From a virus: a DNA stretch of 27,517 bases. Made by a program: the position numbers and the translations under genes. Under the pieces are notes generated by a model. That model was not told the DNA's origin. It did not search any database and saw only the letters and a program-made list of their open reading frames with translations. The stretch is taken from positions 1-27,517 of IMG/VR virus record IMGVR_UViG_3300017958_000048, one strand, 5' to 3'. This document shows positions 12,001 to 17,887 of this stretch, one piece after another. The number at the start of each line of letters is the position of its first letter. Positions within the stretch are counted from its first letter, which is position 1.

Positions 12001-13923
12001 TAAATCTTCGCTAACTTTTACATTACCACCAGCAGTATCTTGGACAACATTTTGATCGCCATTATTATATGTAAAACTTTGATCATCCCAATCAAACTCA
12101 AAAACTATATCGCCAATATTAGCAACGTTTTGATATTCGAGTGGAAATCCTAAAATATTATCGTTTGCGCCTGTGCCAATTTTATAACTTACTAATTCAT
12201 TTCCTTGAAATGCATTGACCCCATATTTTGAATCACTAAATGATGTGTTATTGTTATCATACAATTCAAATAGAGGTGCTTGATTTATAGTAGTTTTTTG
12301 TTGCCCACGAACCCAATGCACTCCGTCAAAATACCAACTAGTACCTTTTTCACTTCTACCGTCTTTAACTACTATACCTTGACCGTTAACAGGCGTTTCT
12401 TTTTCAATTAAATGTAGTCTAGATTTACCGTCGTGACTTACAAAGTCTACTTCATAAATTTTGCCTCGAACTGTAATATCAGTATCTGCATTGAATGTAA
12501 CCCTCATGCCTTTGGTTAAATCAATTTCATCAATGTAATAACCAATCTGTCCTTCAACATCACTAAATGCATCTGTAGTAACAGTATCAATAACATCAAT
12601 GTTGCCGATTCCTTGTGTGGCAAAATTATGTAATTGTATATTAGGCTTAAATTCAATAATCGGTCTTTTTGCCCTAGTATTTTCATCTAATACCGCATTG
12701 ATATTATTATATTTTGCTGTTGCTTCAATAACATCAACATGGAACCATCTATTATAGCGACTCCACGGATTTTTATCAATGCTTGCACGATTGATTGTTA
12801 CATATTCAGGAATTGTTGGCGAACTTTCTGCATCATCGTATGGAGTTTCATCAAAACTTTCAATATCAAATTCGTAGTCAAAATTCTGACTGTATCCTTC
12901 TGGTGTGTCAAATTCTGTAACAGGTAGTAGTTTAATTTTATCGCCAACACCATCAACATAAAAGTTTTTATTCTTATAGGTTGACGGAGTTACATCGCCT
13001 GTAAAATTAACTTTTAATCCGTTTGTAAATTCTACACCATTTGCACTTGTATATTCTCTTTTACCTAAAATTTCCGTAGGAATATCAATGTTTAATTCAT
13101 CAACTGCATTTTTAATTTCAAAAATACCTTGCATTTCTTGATGATTGCCACAAACGTAATATAAAATATCAGGAGCACCTTTTGGAATAGTAAACACAAC
13201 TGCACCATTTTCTGTACCGTTATTTGTAATTCCTTCTTCGTATTGATCTAATTCTCCAACTGTTTTAGCAAGTTTAATATAAAAGGGATGTCCAGGTGCA
13301 TTAACCTCAAACTTATATGTTGCACCTCTATATAATTTGATAACTGGATTAGCACTGCTTCCGTCTGGAGTAAACACCCAAGCATTACTATTTTGATTAG
13401 TTACATTAAACGAACTTACACTTCCTTCTGCAAGACCTGTTACAGTAACCGGACTAGGACCTTGTGGTAGCCAATAGTATTGTCTGTAATTTGCAATCTT
13501 ATCAAAATCAATATGCGGATTCCAGGCATAATAATTTCCTGAAAATAATCTGTCATGATTGTTAGTTTTGCCGTTAAAAAAATCTATTTGATTAATTAAA
13601 TCGTCATATGTTGCTAACCAATCTGTTCTATCATCAAAATCATCTCTAATTACAGCACTTGGTAATAGATTATATCTTCTACGATTAGAGGTAGGCTCTG
13701 TTAAATATCTGTCAGAAGTTCTTGCAGAACGTGCATATCTAGAACCAACAAATCCATTAACTTTTTCTAGTTGGCCTTTAGAAATAAGTGAATCTAGTGT
13801 AGCCCCTAAAAACTTTTTATTGGCTTCTGTTCTAAAAAACAAAGGTAAAAGATTAGCACTATTTCTGTACTGGTCTTTGTTTTCTGCGTTTACTGGAACG
13901 TTGTTATTATCGCTATAAGCCAT
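1..13923 (-). CDS. Giant multi-domain baseplate/virion structural protein (C-terminus beyond window)
   Basis: The minus-strand frame is open from the ATG at 13923 to the window edge, giving at least 4641 residues and no stop. The start is supported by a TAATG overlap with gp6 and a GGAGGT ribosome site at 13935-13940. Domains in order are: a cupredoxin-like domain (about residues 165-275), two aromatic carbohydrate-binding-like modules (about 1420-1460 and 1680-1720), seven FG-GAP repeats forming a likely beta-propeller (about 2100-2562), Gly-x-Gly-Tyr-x-x-Pro-Pro repeats (near 2960, 3315 and 3625), a YHYH domain (about 3365-3582), and repeated beta-rich modules up to the truncation. It sits where T4 encodes wedge protein gp7, but I see no resemblance to gp7. 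A tail-tip or wedge-attached structural role is inferred from position, size and extracellular-type domains. Similar giant proteins are known beside gp6 in marine T4-like phages. The exact role is unknown. Confidence 0.85.
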   Translation of the reverse strand, partial: MAYSDNNNVPVNAENKDQYRNSANLLPLFFRTEANKKFLGATLDSLISKGQLEKVNGFVGSRYARSARTSDRYLTEPTSNRRRYNLLPSAVIRDDFDDRTDWLATYDDLINQIDFFNGKTNNHDRLFSGNYYAWNPHIDFDKIANYRQYYWLPQGPSPVTVTGLAEGSVSSFNVTNQNSNAWVFTPDGSSANPVIKLYRGATYKFEVNAPGHPFYIKLAKTVGELDQYEEGITNNGTENGAVVFTIPKGAPDILYYVCGNHQEMQGIFEIKNAVDELNIDIPTEILGKREYTSANGVEFTNGLKVNFTGDVTPSTYKNKNFYVDGVGDKIKLLPVTEFDTPEGYSQNFDYEFDIESFDETPYDDAESSPTIPEYVTINRASIDKNPWSRYNRWFHVDVIEATAKYNNINAVLDENTRAKRPIIEFKPNIQLHNFATQGIGNIDVIDTVTTDAFSDVEGQIGYYIDEIDLTKGMRVTFNADTDITVRGKIYEVDFVSHDGKSRLHLIEKETPVNGQGIVVKDGRSEKGTSWYFDGVHWVRGQQKTTINQAPLFELYDNNNTSFSDSKYGVNAFQGNELVSYKIGTGANDNILGFPLEYQNVANIGDIVFEFDWDDQSFTYNNGDQNVVQDTAGGNVKVSEDLTTYVFESGWSIVDEDIRQKIIQINDTVITTPFIEITSIIDPGLHLQPQDIVVEYESNILKSNHGFSFRAENKRLFLDFAESIPGDVRVTIKILTDQTPTQFGFYEPPINLTNNSENNDLKTFTLGSVSDHVQTIFSNDQRVVGQFNRTSNARDIKDLYKFGRRYVKHQSSVLPAIFGLVDSETNVIKAIRKNALDYNVFKQQFIKVFDKTEISGNPRDDVDAILYSMALNTQPNSQYFYSDMAGFGRSLTKNEYTVNAFEQQIFGIQSNFNLNQISNRSVYVYFNGEHLINTKDYEFDPTDNTVTILRPTSIGDTVVVYDYDTTGNVIPSTPTKLGLYPKFQPKIYVDDTYVTPTKVIQGHDGSKVVAYDDYRDDIILELEKRIYNNIKVEYNRSVFDSNKFIPGAFRNNSYTTQEFNEILEDDFNYWSNLYSIEYLENTTSVEGDVFSYNLSSGNDVINNESLPGYWRAIYKKFYDTDRPHTAPWEMLGYSEQPSWWEGRYGPAPYTKGNDILWEDIEKGFDYGIGKSNPIYARPGLSKILPVNDYGDLLSPIQANLVSGFITTNLNQDWVFGDTGPAEYAWRSSSWYPYALQVALALTKPANYLTTQFDTSQNLQSASGNTIYKSTGKIIDFTDIKIHNLFYNDVRYFGAGYHVFVVDYLKSKSQDVVAGYHERLTNISMNLAYKTGAFVNKERLRVLLESSNPNQPDKSIFLPDENYEVTFRKSNPVFTANISGVIVEKTDKGYLVKGYNKYQPRFQIYKPILSQRDQAVNIGGTSAKFILWQEQKFYGIGQIVQYDGFYYRTNEDHTSDTVFDPTKFSRLAELPLTGGASVQKPTRFEEVVSNVPYNTVLPNIQEVYNLLLGYGKYLESIGFVFDEKINELGELSNWELSGKEFLYWTTQNWNVGSVITLSPFAGKIKFNFATGQVDNVLDSFYEYSIYNAAGTIISRNNISTIRESGTFQLMPKDTLEGIFNAQLNLIQKEHVLVFDDKSVFGDVIYDQEAGYRQERLKLIGFKTTEWDGDLFSPGFVFDEAKIAPWTNYKDYNLGDVVKYKSKFYSAKSFIAGSSEFEYSKWIYLENEPKAELLPNLDFKISNFQDFYNLDTETFDDATTKLSQHLIGYQKRFYLDNLIQDSTAQYKFYQGYIKEKGTKNAVDGIGRLRIDGVNTNVELDEEWAFKVGSYGSTSTVNEIEFVLNEKDNLDNPQAYDFVSAVTTNTSPGNNIQLLANGIAIKPSNYDNNPWPITNLSAEDGITSDYINKLPVAGYPRVDDIPTTAFRYSDMIGSSIINQLDDSDLVWVAKDRDNDWNVYQLQSIPARVIQTDDIKTQFFDGEITFFTDIPHDLQVGQLISIKNFGDDIDNVYEVKSIPSTTSFKVAGEDSSASLEDSTAGTILEFITNRVSNPDDINNIKNVTKIEDDSLIYADDDGTGKWAVYQKTRAFKENKWGSPNEILGQKFGFNVATANQGRTIVVAAPTFGDEGQIYVLNREFNTGIETLQTTQGFSISFNASDNIVSDAGNPALGTSLALSNDGTVLAAGAPESSNFKGADDSTYGNGFRVSVGDFTIEPSPYSREGVVTLHTYDTQENLFKLNYVIGASEPEDDMHFGSSVLVSNTKLLVGAPGKTNYQGKVYIYDKTTRPDGSTLDWDLSDHHILSIPNSRDGDRFGSTMTATSDLSMIAVSAPGYEEQGDDSTANKGAVFIYSLDNNNEYQLLQTISSATLNEIDSGDSFGYAMDMSSDGTTLIISAPYDDTNTVNSGAVYYFKKTGDDSSQDLYTYQQTIFSPLKAVQEQFGANLSLNAEGNAFAVWSQHGRNRLETTFDKFTILEDSTIDETSAETTFDAGTLGIIDENYASGTVYTYTLINTKFVFGQNISSITTNEFDEFGRGLAYTGNSLVVGSPNSKNIDNQSIGSLFVYQKTGSGGWNKLRAQDDPVDPYSVKKAFTYNRATNKVKDFLETIDPAKGKISYLADAELKYKTDVDPATYTFGTNTVNVKPTTAWTDEHVGEVWWDLSTASFIWYEQGDTEYRKTNWGSLFPGSTIDVYEWVESSLLPSEWLELSSTQQGYAQGISGTPKYGDDVFTQKNIYNSVSGGFETRYYFWVKNKVDVPNLPDRNIPVVEIANIITDPQAYGVKSIQLLSKNALSISNVKTTLDDSNVFLNIQYRNIETDIPEHNEWQLIGENQYKKIDNELLIKKLIDSLTGYDSTGNPVPDTALPLQRKYGIQVRPRQSMFVERLKALETLITYTNQIMLRERIVDTKNIQPLFEKDPLPAQGTGKWDITIDEIEDLDNVGTQDLVQASATVNLVNGRVKSVKVVNSGFGYKNPPEIQITGNGTGAKLKANINANGEITSIDVVKQGTNYSFCNIYIRPFRVLVQVDSTANNNWAIYEWQTTTKLWSRTNTQTYDLRRFWRYEDYIVPGYNIDTIIDYKISAPYELNTINPQEGDIIRVENAGDGNSMILKKVITNGTFNNDYDLMYKANSTIQINSNIYNYEELNFGYAGLENYDVNLFDSEPITETRRIIEIIKDNIFVDDLKENWNKLFFIAIRYVFSEQSFVDWVFKSSLITVKNKLGGLSKKINYKISNPGYVERYIEEVKPYKTVLRNFVNQYESIETSNIGNTDFDLPSYWDDELKSFIAPKITSDIITQSPYVNWFDNYKFKIGSINVTSEGAGYTEPPIVVISGGRTNKPTITETQEFRPLVTTDYTDNRFFVKTTSIPDHGFARNPGVNTVTAQDFTFEITRTPVEALDKVATPLGTIGVAVNGVVFFNPKAALTEKRGNVDYEINAVFSHDELGIDDGSGHPQEDGVYHYHSDPRLMYDKDPTQHSPLLGYALDGFPIYGPYGWDTPTGRSNPRVMKSSYRLKTTPRTDGSDPDGRYVQDFEYVAGLGDLDQHNGRTCNTPEYPNGTYAYFVTVDPTDTDIAVYPYIIGPTYYGAPILPNGNKTLPGEEFIDATAVAYTSRGIVREVVVTNPGSGYVSAPTVTLAGGGGENAVTQEATAYAILENKKVRINTVNMKFDRIATKKLIQTQTQTDTFTASAGQIKFKLTYLPTLDKRKIDINIENETVYIENYDVSIVSVKDRTYKKQEGYIIFNTPPGANADVSITYEKSINLMQATDRIDYYYAPTAGMLGKDPAQLMAGVEYDGVQVQGLEFDISVGWDGLPWFSHGWDTFSGTNTDYAFRADGTTTTFTLPYTPESGQEINVYFDSVRQDPTNTPTIVGDGNTDTFTLGVAAQDGTLVVFRQKESDGSLVPTDVNNLDAIIQGGNFSYNTATGTKPEDINIDGDGFVTPDTSHAPEEVVPGQCFDSLSMSIYNAPADGSPLIVTNRYFGNSLLRRYGFDLYPGTEDSVFVTVAGSYLENGTDYTIDYQNKEIVFVDAPEIDELVTIQTLNVGGANILERKQFIGDGSTTEYELTAKYEDVGSAFVTSNGVSKEYVIRESDTGSAIIDISNPPPVSNAVIQITALSSTEKTYSEIVKESIADDGSTMAYTMSNIPGNIAPYHNMVIAEVKDLDTGTITRLLPPDTVYYVSNGVTQQYTVSQDPEYPVFALALGEIEVYLNGAKLVPIRDFNFDTQTNLVTFNQNVLTSGDVIAISILRNHEYEVNVTGDSAGDTEANLIIVKDRAELPTRAEYHVTTFTNHDSNLIRKEVFTGKLGGTYKLSRPAIDSNYIWVEIDGTPLVAERDYKILDNNTTVEIDNKFTVLPTSRITVTTFSEELSYNSIGYKVFNDMLNRTHFKRISEQDSTTLAQDLNISDTEIVVADASFFDTPSPADKTPGVVWIDRERIEFYTISGNTLGQITRGTLGTGIKTVHTAGTKVFDAGPEQTVPYTETVNVYTSVMRPGLPNGKQEHVLETVNISNGADAHDQVEVYLGGRKLQKPTVSNNPIKVHDIEIAYDSDEVDSDGTSSDVLQTPEFTIEPVADSTGKNYYKLVLRDEPQDGLELRVVQRQGRVWYEQSVNTASNGATLQRAETAQAKFLLERTSGLPVIN
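3180..3830 (-). other. YHYH domain inside the giant protein
   Basis: Residues about 3365-3582 show the order of conserved blocks I know from YHYH-family proteins: an opening Ile-Pro-Asp-His-Gly-Phe block, Gly-Val-Ala-Val-Asn-Gly-Val, the signature Gly-Val-Tyr-His-Tyr-His (Tyr-His-Tyr-His at 3457-3460), Leu-Gly-Tyr-Ala-Leu-Asp-Gly-Phe-Pro-Ile-Tyr-Gly-Pro, then His-Asn-Gly-Arg-Thr, Pro-Asn-Gly-Thr-Tyr-Ala-Tyr and a final Tyr-Pro-Tyr-Ile. The module looks complete. Its biochemical function is not established to my knowledge. Confidence 0.8.
6200..7640 (-). other. Seven FG-GAP repeats (integrin-alpha-type beta-propeller) inside the giant protein
   Basis: Seven blade motifs of the form Phe/Leu-Gly-x-x-(hydrophobic), then about 10 residues, then a strand ending Gly/Ser-Ala/Ser-Pro, recur at about residues 2102, 2169, 2253, 2317, 2378, 2432 and 2536. 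Most blades continue into a strand such as Gly-x-(Val/Ile)-Tyr-(Val/Ile)-Tyr. Blade 6 is degenerate and has lost the Gly-Ala-Pro end. Seven is the number expected for a closed integrin-alpha-type propeller. This fold commonly mediates protein or glycan binding. Confidence 0.72.
13096..13430 (-). other. Cupredoxin-like domain inside the giant protein
   Basis: Residues about 165-275 of the giant protein form a beta-rich segment with the ligand pattern of type-1 copper proteins. One histidine (H212, in Gly-His-Pro-Phe) comes from an early loop, followed by C258, H261 and M264 in the late loop Tyr-Tyr-Val-Cys-Gly-Asn-His-Gln-Glu-Met. The Cys-x2-His-x2-Met spacing equals that of amicyanin. The fold is inferred from this pattern. 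Whether copper is bound or the domain is only structural cannot be told from the sequence. Confidence 0.6.
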
Positions 13924-16900
13924 TAGTAGATAGAACCTCCGTTACTTACTGTAGTAGAACTTGTCGAAGTAACGGAGACCGTACCTATTGATTCAACGCT
14001 ACTAATAACGTTTCCTGATGCTTGTAAATTAGTTGCAGTCAAACTATCAATAATCTCAACATTGTCTACAGTTGCGGTGCTGATAAAAATTTCATCTGCT
14101 TTGCTGGTAATTTGAAATAAACTACCAAAACTTTGTGCATTAGATCTAGGAACAATTACTATGTTTGCTAGATCAGGAGCCATAACATTATGAATATATG
14201 TTGCAAGTTCTGTAAAGTAAAAAGTGTCACCAAAATCCCAATTTTGAATATTAAAGTAATCGTTAATCGCTCCTACCACTCCGCTTCTAAGTTGATTATC
14301 ACTAATTACACTCTGTGACGATCTTACTAATTTAAATTGTGCTTGTAGGCTTGTATCAGCAGTTGCACCAAATAAAGGTCTATACTTAACGCTATGAAAA
14401 ATTATTGTATCACTTATACTTTTAACTTTTTCTAATTCAGGTTCAAACTGTGACCTAAGTTGTTCACTGCTAGGTGCCGCTGGTATCGAACCGCCATTTT
14501 GTACAAAAGTTCTATAATCGCTATCATATGCTTCTGTAAGCATATACAGATCAATAATATTTGTTTTACTAGGATCTAATCTTCTGTCATTTTCTGCATT
14601 ATGAATATATTGGAATTTTAAATTATCTCTTCCAGGCTTTGCAAAATAAGAACTTTCTAATTCTAAAGCACCTGTTGTAGCATTATAACTTTTTATAACA
14701 TTTTCTGTTGACGCATAAAAATAAAACAGTTGACCATTTGTATAATCACTTAGTGCAGGAATACTTGTTTCACGATCAAATATTACAAAATTACTTGCAT
14801 TAACTTTTTGAGCAATTGAATAATTTTCAACTTGTGTTGTTTGGAAAAACACAAACTTATCTCTATAACCTCTAGTATCTACGCTATCAGGGGCAACAAC
14901 ATTTAAGAAACTATCCGGATCGTCGATCATTCCGTCATCGTCAGAATCATATAGATTAACTTCTATTCTGTTTGTATCTTCAAATCCATCATTATTTCTA
15001 ATCGAACCTGTAATCTCCCATTGATAATCTTTATCCAAAGATGTATCTAGGATTGGATCTTCGTTTACTTTTAAAATTTTAATTTGATCTTTAATTACTG
15101 TACCAGTCTTAGGATCATAAGTTTTTCCTCTTGCGTCAACATAAAACTGCACAAAGTCTTCGCTTTCAAATCTATAATCTAACCCTCTATAGGTTACATT
15201 ATACGTTTCACCGTCTGTTTCAAATAATACAAACCAACTCTTGTCTGATTTTGTTCCTGACAAGTCGCCTTGTCTATCTAAACTAAAAGGATCAATAGTA
15301 TTAACATTTGCATTTGTAATTATTTTCCAAGTCAATGTAGATTGATCATATCTAATACCAAAATTTTTGTAGTTAAAAGCAAGATCAACAATCTCTGTTT
15401 CAATATCACTTGGTAGGTCTGTTACAATATTTGGAACAATTTGACTAGGTACTGCAAGGCTTGGAATTTTTTCACTAAGTGTTACAGGACCCGAACCGTC
15501 ATCAAGTTCTCCTAAACCTCCATTAGAACCGTCGCCTACAACATTCAAAACCTTAGTCCAAATGTAATCTTTTGTTGTTTTTGTTTTTGTTGTTGTAAGT
15601 TCACCATTAGGTAAAAAATATCTACCAGTCGGTGGTACAAATTTTATCATTGAATCTGGAGCAATGAATCTAAAATTATTTCCTGTGAATGCACCAACTG
15701 TAATAGGAGCACCGTTAACGTTGTTTCTAAAATAACCTGTACTACCGTTTGATAAGTTAGTTGATAATGTCCAATCAATATTCAATCCTTCGGTATTAAT
15801 CCTAGGAAATTTATCATAATAAAAACTCTTTGTGCTAATTGAAGCGATAATAGGCTCTACTGTGTTACGCAATACACCTAATATATCATTTCTTGTGCTA
15901 AAAGTAAATGTAAAATCCACTTCAAAGTCATTTTTGTATAAAATTCCGTCATCAGCCATAATGTTAGTAGATGAATACTTACCTGTTGGATCTTTTATTT
16001 CAAACTGTCTGCTAACACCACTGCTTACTCTATTAATTGCTTTTGCTTTTACAATTTGAGGACTTGATGTAAGTGGTAAAGTGTTGTAATCTTCACCAGT
16101 AACCATTCTGTTTTGAGAATAAAATGCTTGTGGAGCATTTCTTTTAATTTCCGCAACAGACTCAGTTGAACTTGCATTTGTAACTGTTGACTGCAATGCA
16201 CATTGAATTGTTAATGTGTTACGCTGTCCTGACTTACTAGTGTATGGAATATCAATGAATATATTTTGTAAATCTGCAGGCCTAATTGTATATGTTAATC
16301 CATTAGACTGTCTGTAATAAACTCTAAAATTACCATTAGGTAAGTCACCAAAACTACCATCTGCAAAATTTAAACTAACTTGATCTTGGTTTCTAGAAAC
16401 AACAGTGTAAATTTTTCTGTTATTAGATGATAAAGAATTGTAAATTGCATTAGACCCTGTAGTGCTTTCAAGTTTAGTCCACTCATATAAAAAATTACCA
16501 GTCTGGTCTAACTCCCAAAGCCACACATCGGTGTTGTTAATGTTTGGAGTGTTAAGATTTACTATTTCGTTTGTTGTAGGATTGTCAATTCTAAATCCAG
16601 AAGTGTAAATTTCTCCTTGCTTAAACTGCAAAAAGTATCCTGTATTTTCTGAACTATTACCTCTTTTATCATTTCTATAAAGTAAACCAAACGTATTACC
16701 AGGTAACGGTGTTGCTTCTTCAATTTCGCCATTTCTAATTCTACTGCTTACAATGTTAAACTGTGTCTGAGTACCATTTACAGTTTTAGAAAATTTATAA
16801 GAAGGAATATCACTATTAGTAGAGTTTAATTTATATACATCTGTTTGAATTCCGCCTATAACTTCAGAAGCGTTTGGTTTACCAAATTGAATATTTCCTT

Positions 16901-17393
16901 GGAATGCATTATTAAAAATTGTGTTTATTTGTTCAAGCCAATTTACGTTAGCATCGTCGTTCCATAAAATAAATCGGTTTCTTAAAGGCGTACCTGTACT
17001 ATCACTGAGTGATTGTGTTGTTTGCACTCCTGTAATTTTTAATAATCCACTAGCACACTCGTTTCTTTTGTTGTTATACCCAACTAATCGTGCAAGTTTA
17101 AGTACACTTTCCTTTTTTTGTGCTGTTTCAATAAAATTTTCTCTAGCATTTAGATCAATTCTATAACTTAAACTTTGGCCTAAAAATGCTATAACATCAA
17201 TTAGTGCAAGATATTCACTTGATTCAATATAATCGTTAAAATCTTCTGGATAATTCTTACGAAGATAGTTGATCATAGTCCTACGTATTGTTGGAAAATC
17301 GTAAGAACTAAAGTTTGCGTCTGTGAAAGATCGGTAGATCTTGCTCCAATCTTCGTTAACTAAAAGTGAGTTTTGTCTATCATAACTTGCCAT
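13923..17393 (-). CDS. gp6: gp6-like baseplate wedge protein
   Basis: The 1156-residue product matches the gp6/baseplate-J family, the dimeric scaffold of the wedges that ring the myovirus baseplate hub. The N-terminal region (residues 43-115) has the typical run Leu-Ile-Asp-Val-Ile-Ala-Phe-Leu-Gly, then Tyr-Arg-Ile-Asp-Leu-Asn-Ala-Arg-Glu and Arg-Leu-Val-Gly-Tyr. The C-terminal third has the conserved Asn-Asp-Tyr-Phe-Asn-Ile-Gln-Asn-Trp-Asp-Phe-Gly-Asp-Thr-Phe block. T4 gp6 is about 660 residues, so roughly 500 extra residues lie mainly in the middle. An acidic Asp-x-Asp-Asp-Asp-Gly loop at 816-825 resembles a calcium-binding loop. It follows gp25 after a 45-base gap, and its stop overlaps the start of the giant gene (TAATG), suggesting coupled translation. 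Confidence 0.9.
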   Translation of the reverse strand: MASYDRQNSLLVNEDWSKIYRSFTDANFSSYDFPTIRRTMINYLRKNYPEDFNDYIESSEYLALIDVIAFLGQSLSYRIDLNARENFIETAQKKESVLKLARLVGYNNKRNECASGLLKITGVQTTQSLSDSTGTPLRNRFILWNDDANVNWLEQINTIFNNAFQGNIQFGKPNASEVIGGIQTDVYKLNSTNSDIPSYKFSKTVNGTQTQFNIVSSRIRNGEIEEATPLPGNTFGLLYRNDKRGNSSENTGYFLQFKQGEIYTSGFRIDNPTTNEIVNLNTPNINNTDVWLWELDQTGNFLYEWTKLESTTGSNAIYNSLSSNNRKIYTVVSRNQDQVSLNFADGSFGDLPNGNFRVYYRQSNGLTYTIRPADLQNIFIDIPYTSKSGQRNTLTIQCALQSTVTNASSTESVAEIKRNAPQAFYSQNRMVTGEDYNTLPLTSSPQIVKAKAINRVSSGVSRQFEIKDPTGKYSSTNIMADDGILYKNDFEVDFTFTFSTRNDILGVLRNTVEPIIASISTKSFYYDKFPRINTEGLNIDWTLSTNLSNGSTGYFRNNVNGAPITVGAFTGNNFRFIAPDSMIKFVPPTGRYFLPNGELTTTKTKTTKDYIWTKVLNVVGDGSNGGLGELDDGSGPVTLSEKIPSLAVPSQIVPNIVTDLPSDIETEIVDLAFNYKNFGIRYDQSTLTWKIITNANVNTIDPFSLDRQGDLSGTKSDKSWFVLFETDGETYNVTYRGLDYRFESEDFVQFYVDARGKTYDPKTGTVIKDQIKILKVNEDPILDTSLDKDYQWEITGSIRNNDGFEDTNRIEVNLYDSDDDGMIDDPDSFLNVVAPDSVDTRGYRDKFVFFQTTQVENYSIAQKVNASNFVIFDRETSIPALSDYTNGQLFYFYASTENVIKSYNATTGALELESSYFAKPGRDNLKFQYIHNAENDRRLDPSKTNIIDLYMLTEAYDSDYRTFVQNGGSIPAAPSSEQLRSQFEPELEKVKSISDTIIFHSVKYRPLFGATADTSLQAQFKLVRSSQSVISDNQLRSGVVGAINDYFNIQNWDFGDTFYFTELATYIHNVMAPDLANIVIVPRSNAQSFGSLFQITSKADEIFISTATVDNVEIIDSLTATNLQASGNVISSVESIGTVSVTSTSSTTVSNGGSIY

Positions 17394-17398
17394 GCAAA

Positions 17399-17406
17399 TA
17401 TTTACC
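17399..17406 (-). promoter_or_regulatory. GGTAAATA motif at gp6 start
   Basis: In the 45-base gp25-gp6 gap the minus strand reads AAGGTAAATATTTGC before ATG. AAGG is the only ribosome-site-like sequence. The same GGTAAATA octamer, also five bases before ATG, precedes gp25. It may be a shared translation-control site or coincidence. Confidence 0.35.
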
Positions 17407-17438
17407 TTAAATTATAAACTGCGTATATAATTTTGTTT

Positions 17439-17870
17439 TTACAAACCGCTTGCTTTATCAAAATTATACACTATTGTTTCTACTTGCGAATAGTCTACAA
17501 ATTCTAATTCTATAGCAAGTTGTATACCGTATTCTCTTTCAACAATATCAATGTTTGTTGCTGTAACCCTAGGATCAGAATCTATAATTTCTTGCACATT
17601 TGCCACAATCTGCTCACGAACGTCTGTTGTCATAGGTTCGTGAATAGCATCATGTAGTATGCTACCAAAGTTAGCATCATATATTTTTTCGCCTTTGCGT
17701 ATATTGAAGTGGTTTATAAGGTCTTGTTTAATTAATTCAATGTCATATAACGCAAAACTTTTGCTATTTTCATTGATACTGCTAACGCCTCTATAGACTT
17801 GGCTTTTTTGCTGTTCTATAGGATTTGTCGACTTTGGTTGTGCAATTACTATTTCTTTATACTGTCCCAT
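17439..17870 (-). CDS. gp25: gp25-like baseplate wedge protein / sheath initiator
   Basis: This 143-residue protein is close in length to T4 gp25 (132). In T4 that protein binds gp6 in the wedge and nucleates the contractile sheath. Family signatures are the block Ile-Arg-Lys-Gly-Glu-Lys-Ile-Tyr-Asp-Ala-Asn-Phe-Gly-Ser at 57-70, His-Glu-Pro at 77-79 (the position of the Glu-Pro-Arg motif, with Met in place of Arg), and Asp-Pro-Arg-Val at 99-102. The N-terminal 40 residues are polar and probably flexible. It lies 17 bases after gp5 and 45 before gp6, the usual neighbours in marine T4-like phages. The ATG at 17870 has only a weak GGG ribosome site inside GGTAAATA, a motif shared with gp6. Confidence 0.92.
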   Translation of the reverse strand: MGQYKEIVIAQPKSTNPIEQQKSQVYRGVSSINENSKSFALYDIELIKQDLINHFNIRKGEKIYDANFGSILHDAIHEPMTTDVREQIVANVQEIIDSDPRVTATNIDIVEREYGIQLAIELEFVDYSQVETIVYNFDKASGL

Positions 17871-17875
17871 GCTAC

Positions 17876-17883
17876 TATTTACC
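17876..17883 (-). promoter_or_regulatory. GGTAAATA motif at gp25 start
   Basis: The minus strand reads GGGTAAATAGTAGC before the gp25 ATG, with GGTAAATA five bases from the start exactly as at gp6. There is no canonical GGAG site here, unlike at the other genes of the operon. Confidence 0.35.
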
Positions 17884-17887
17884 CATA

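Noticed and set aside
577-12927. Plus-strand open frames of 60-167 codons opposite the giant gene, including a cysteine-rich one at 3607-4110
   Set aside because: They lie antisense to one uninterrupted frame with recognisable domains, lack ribosome sites and have compositions typical of reverse-strand shadows.
17388-17445. Late promoter in the gp25-gp6 gap (minus-strand GTAAATAT or TTATATAC)
   Set aside because: The first is too close to the gp6 ATG to leave a leader, and the second departs from the late consensus at several positions.
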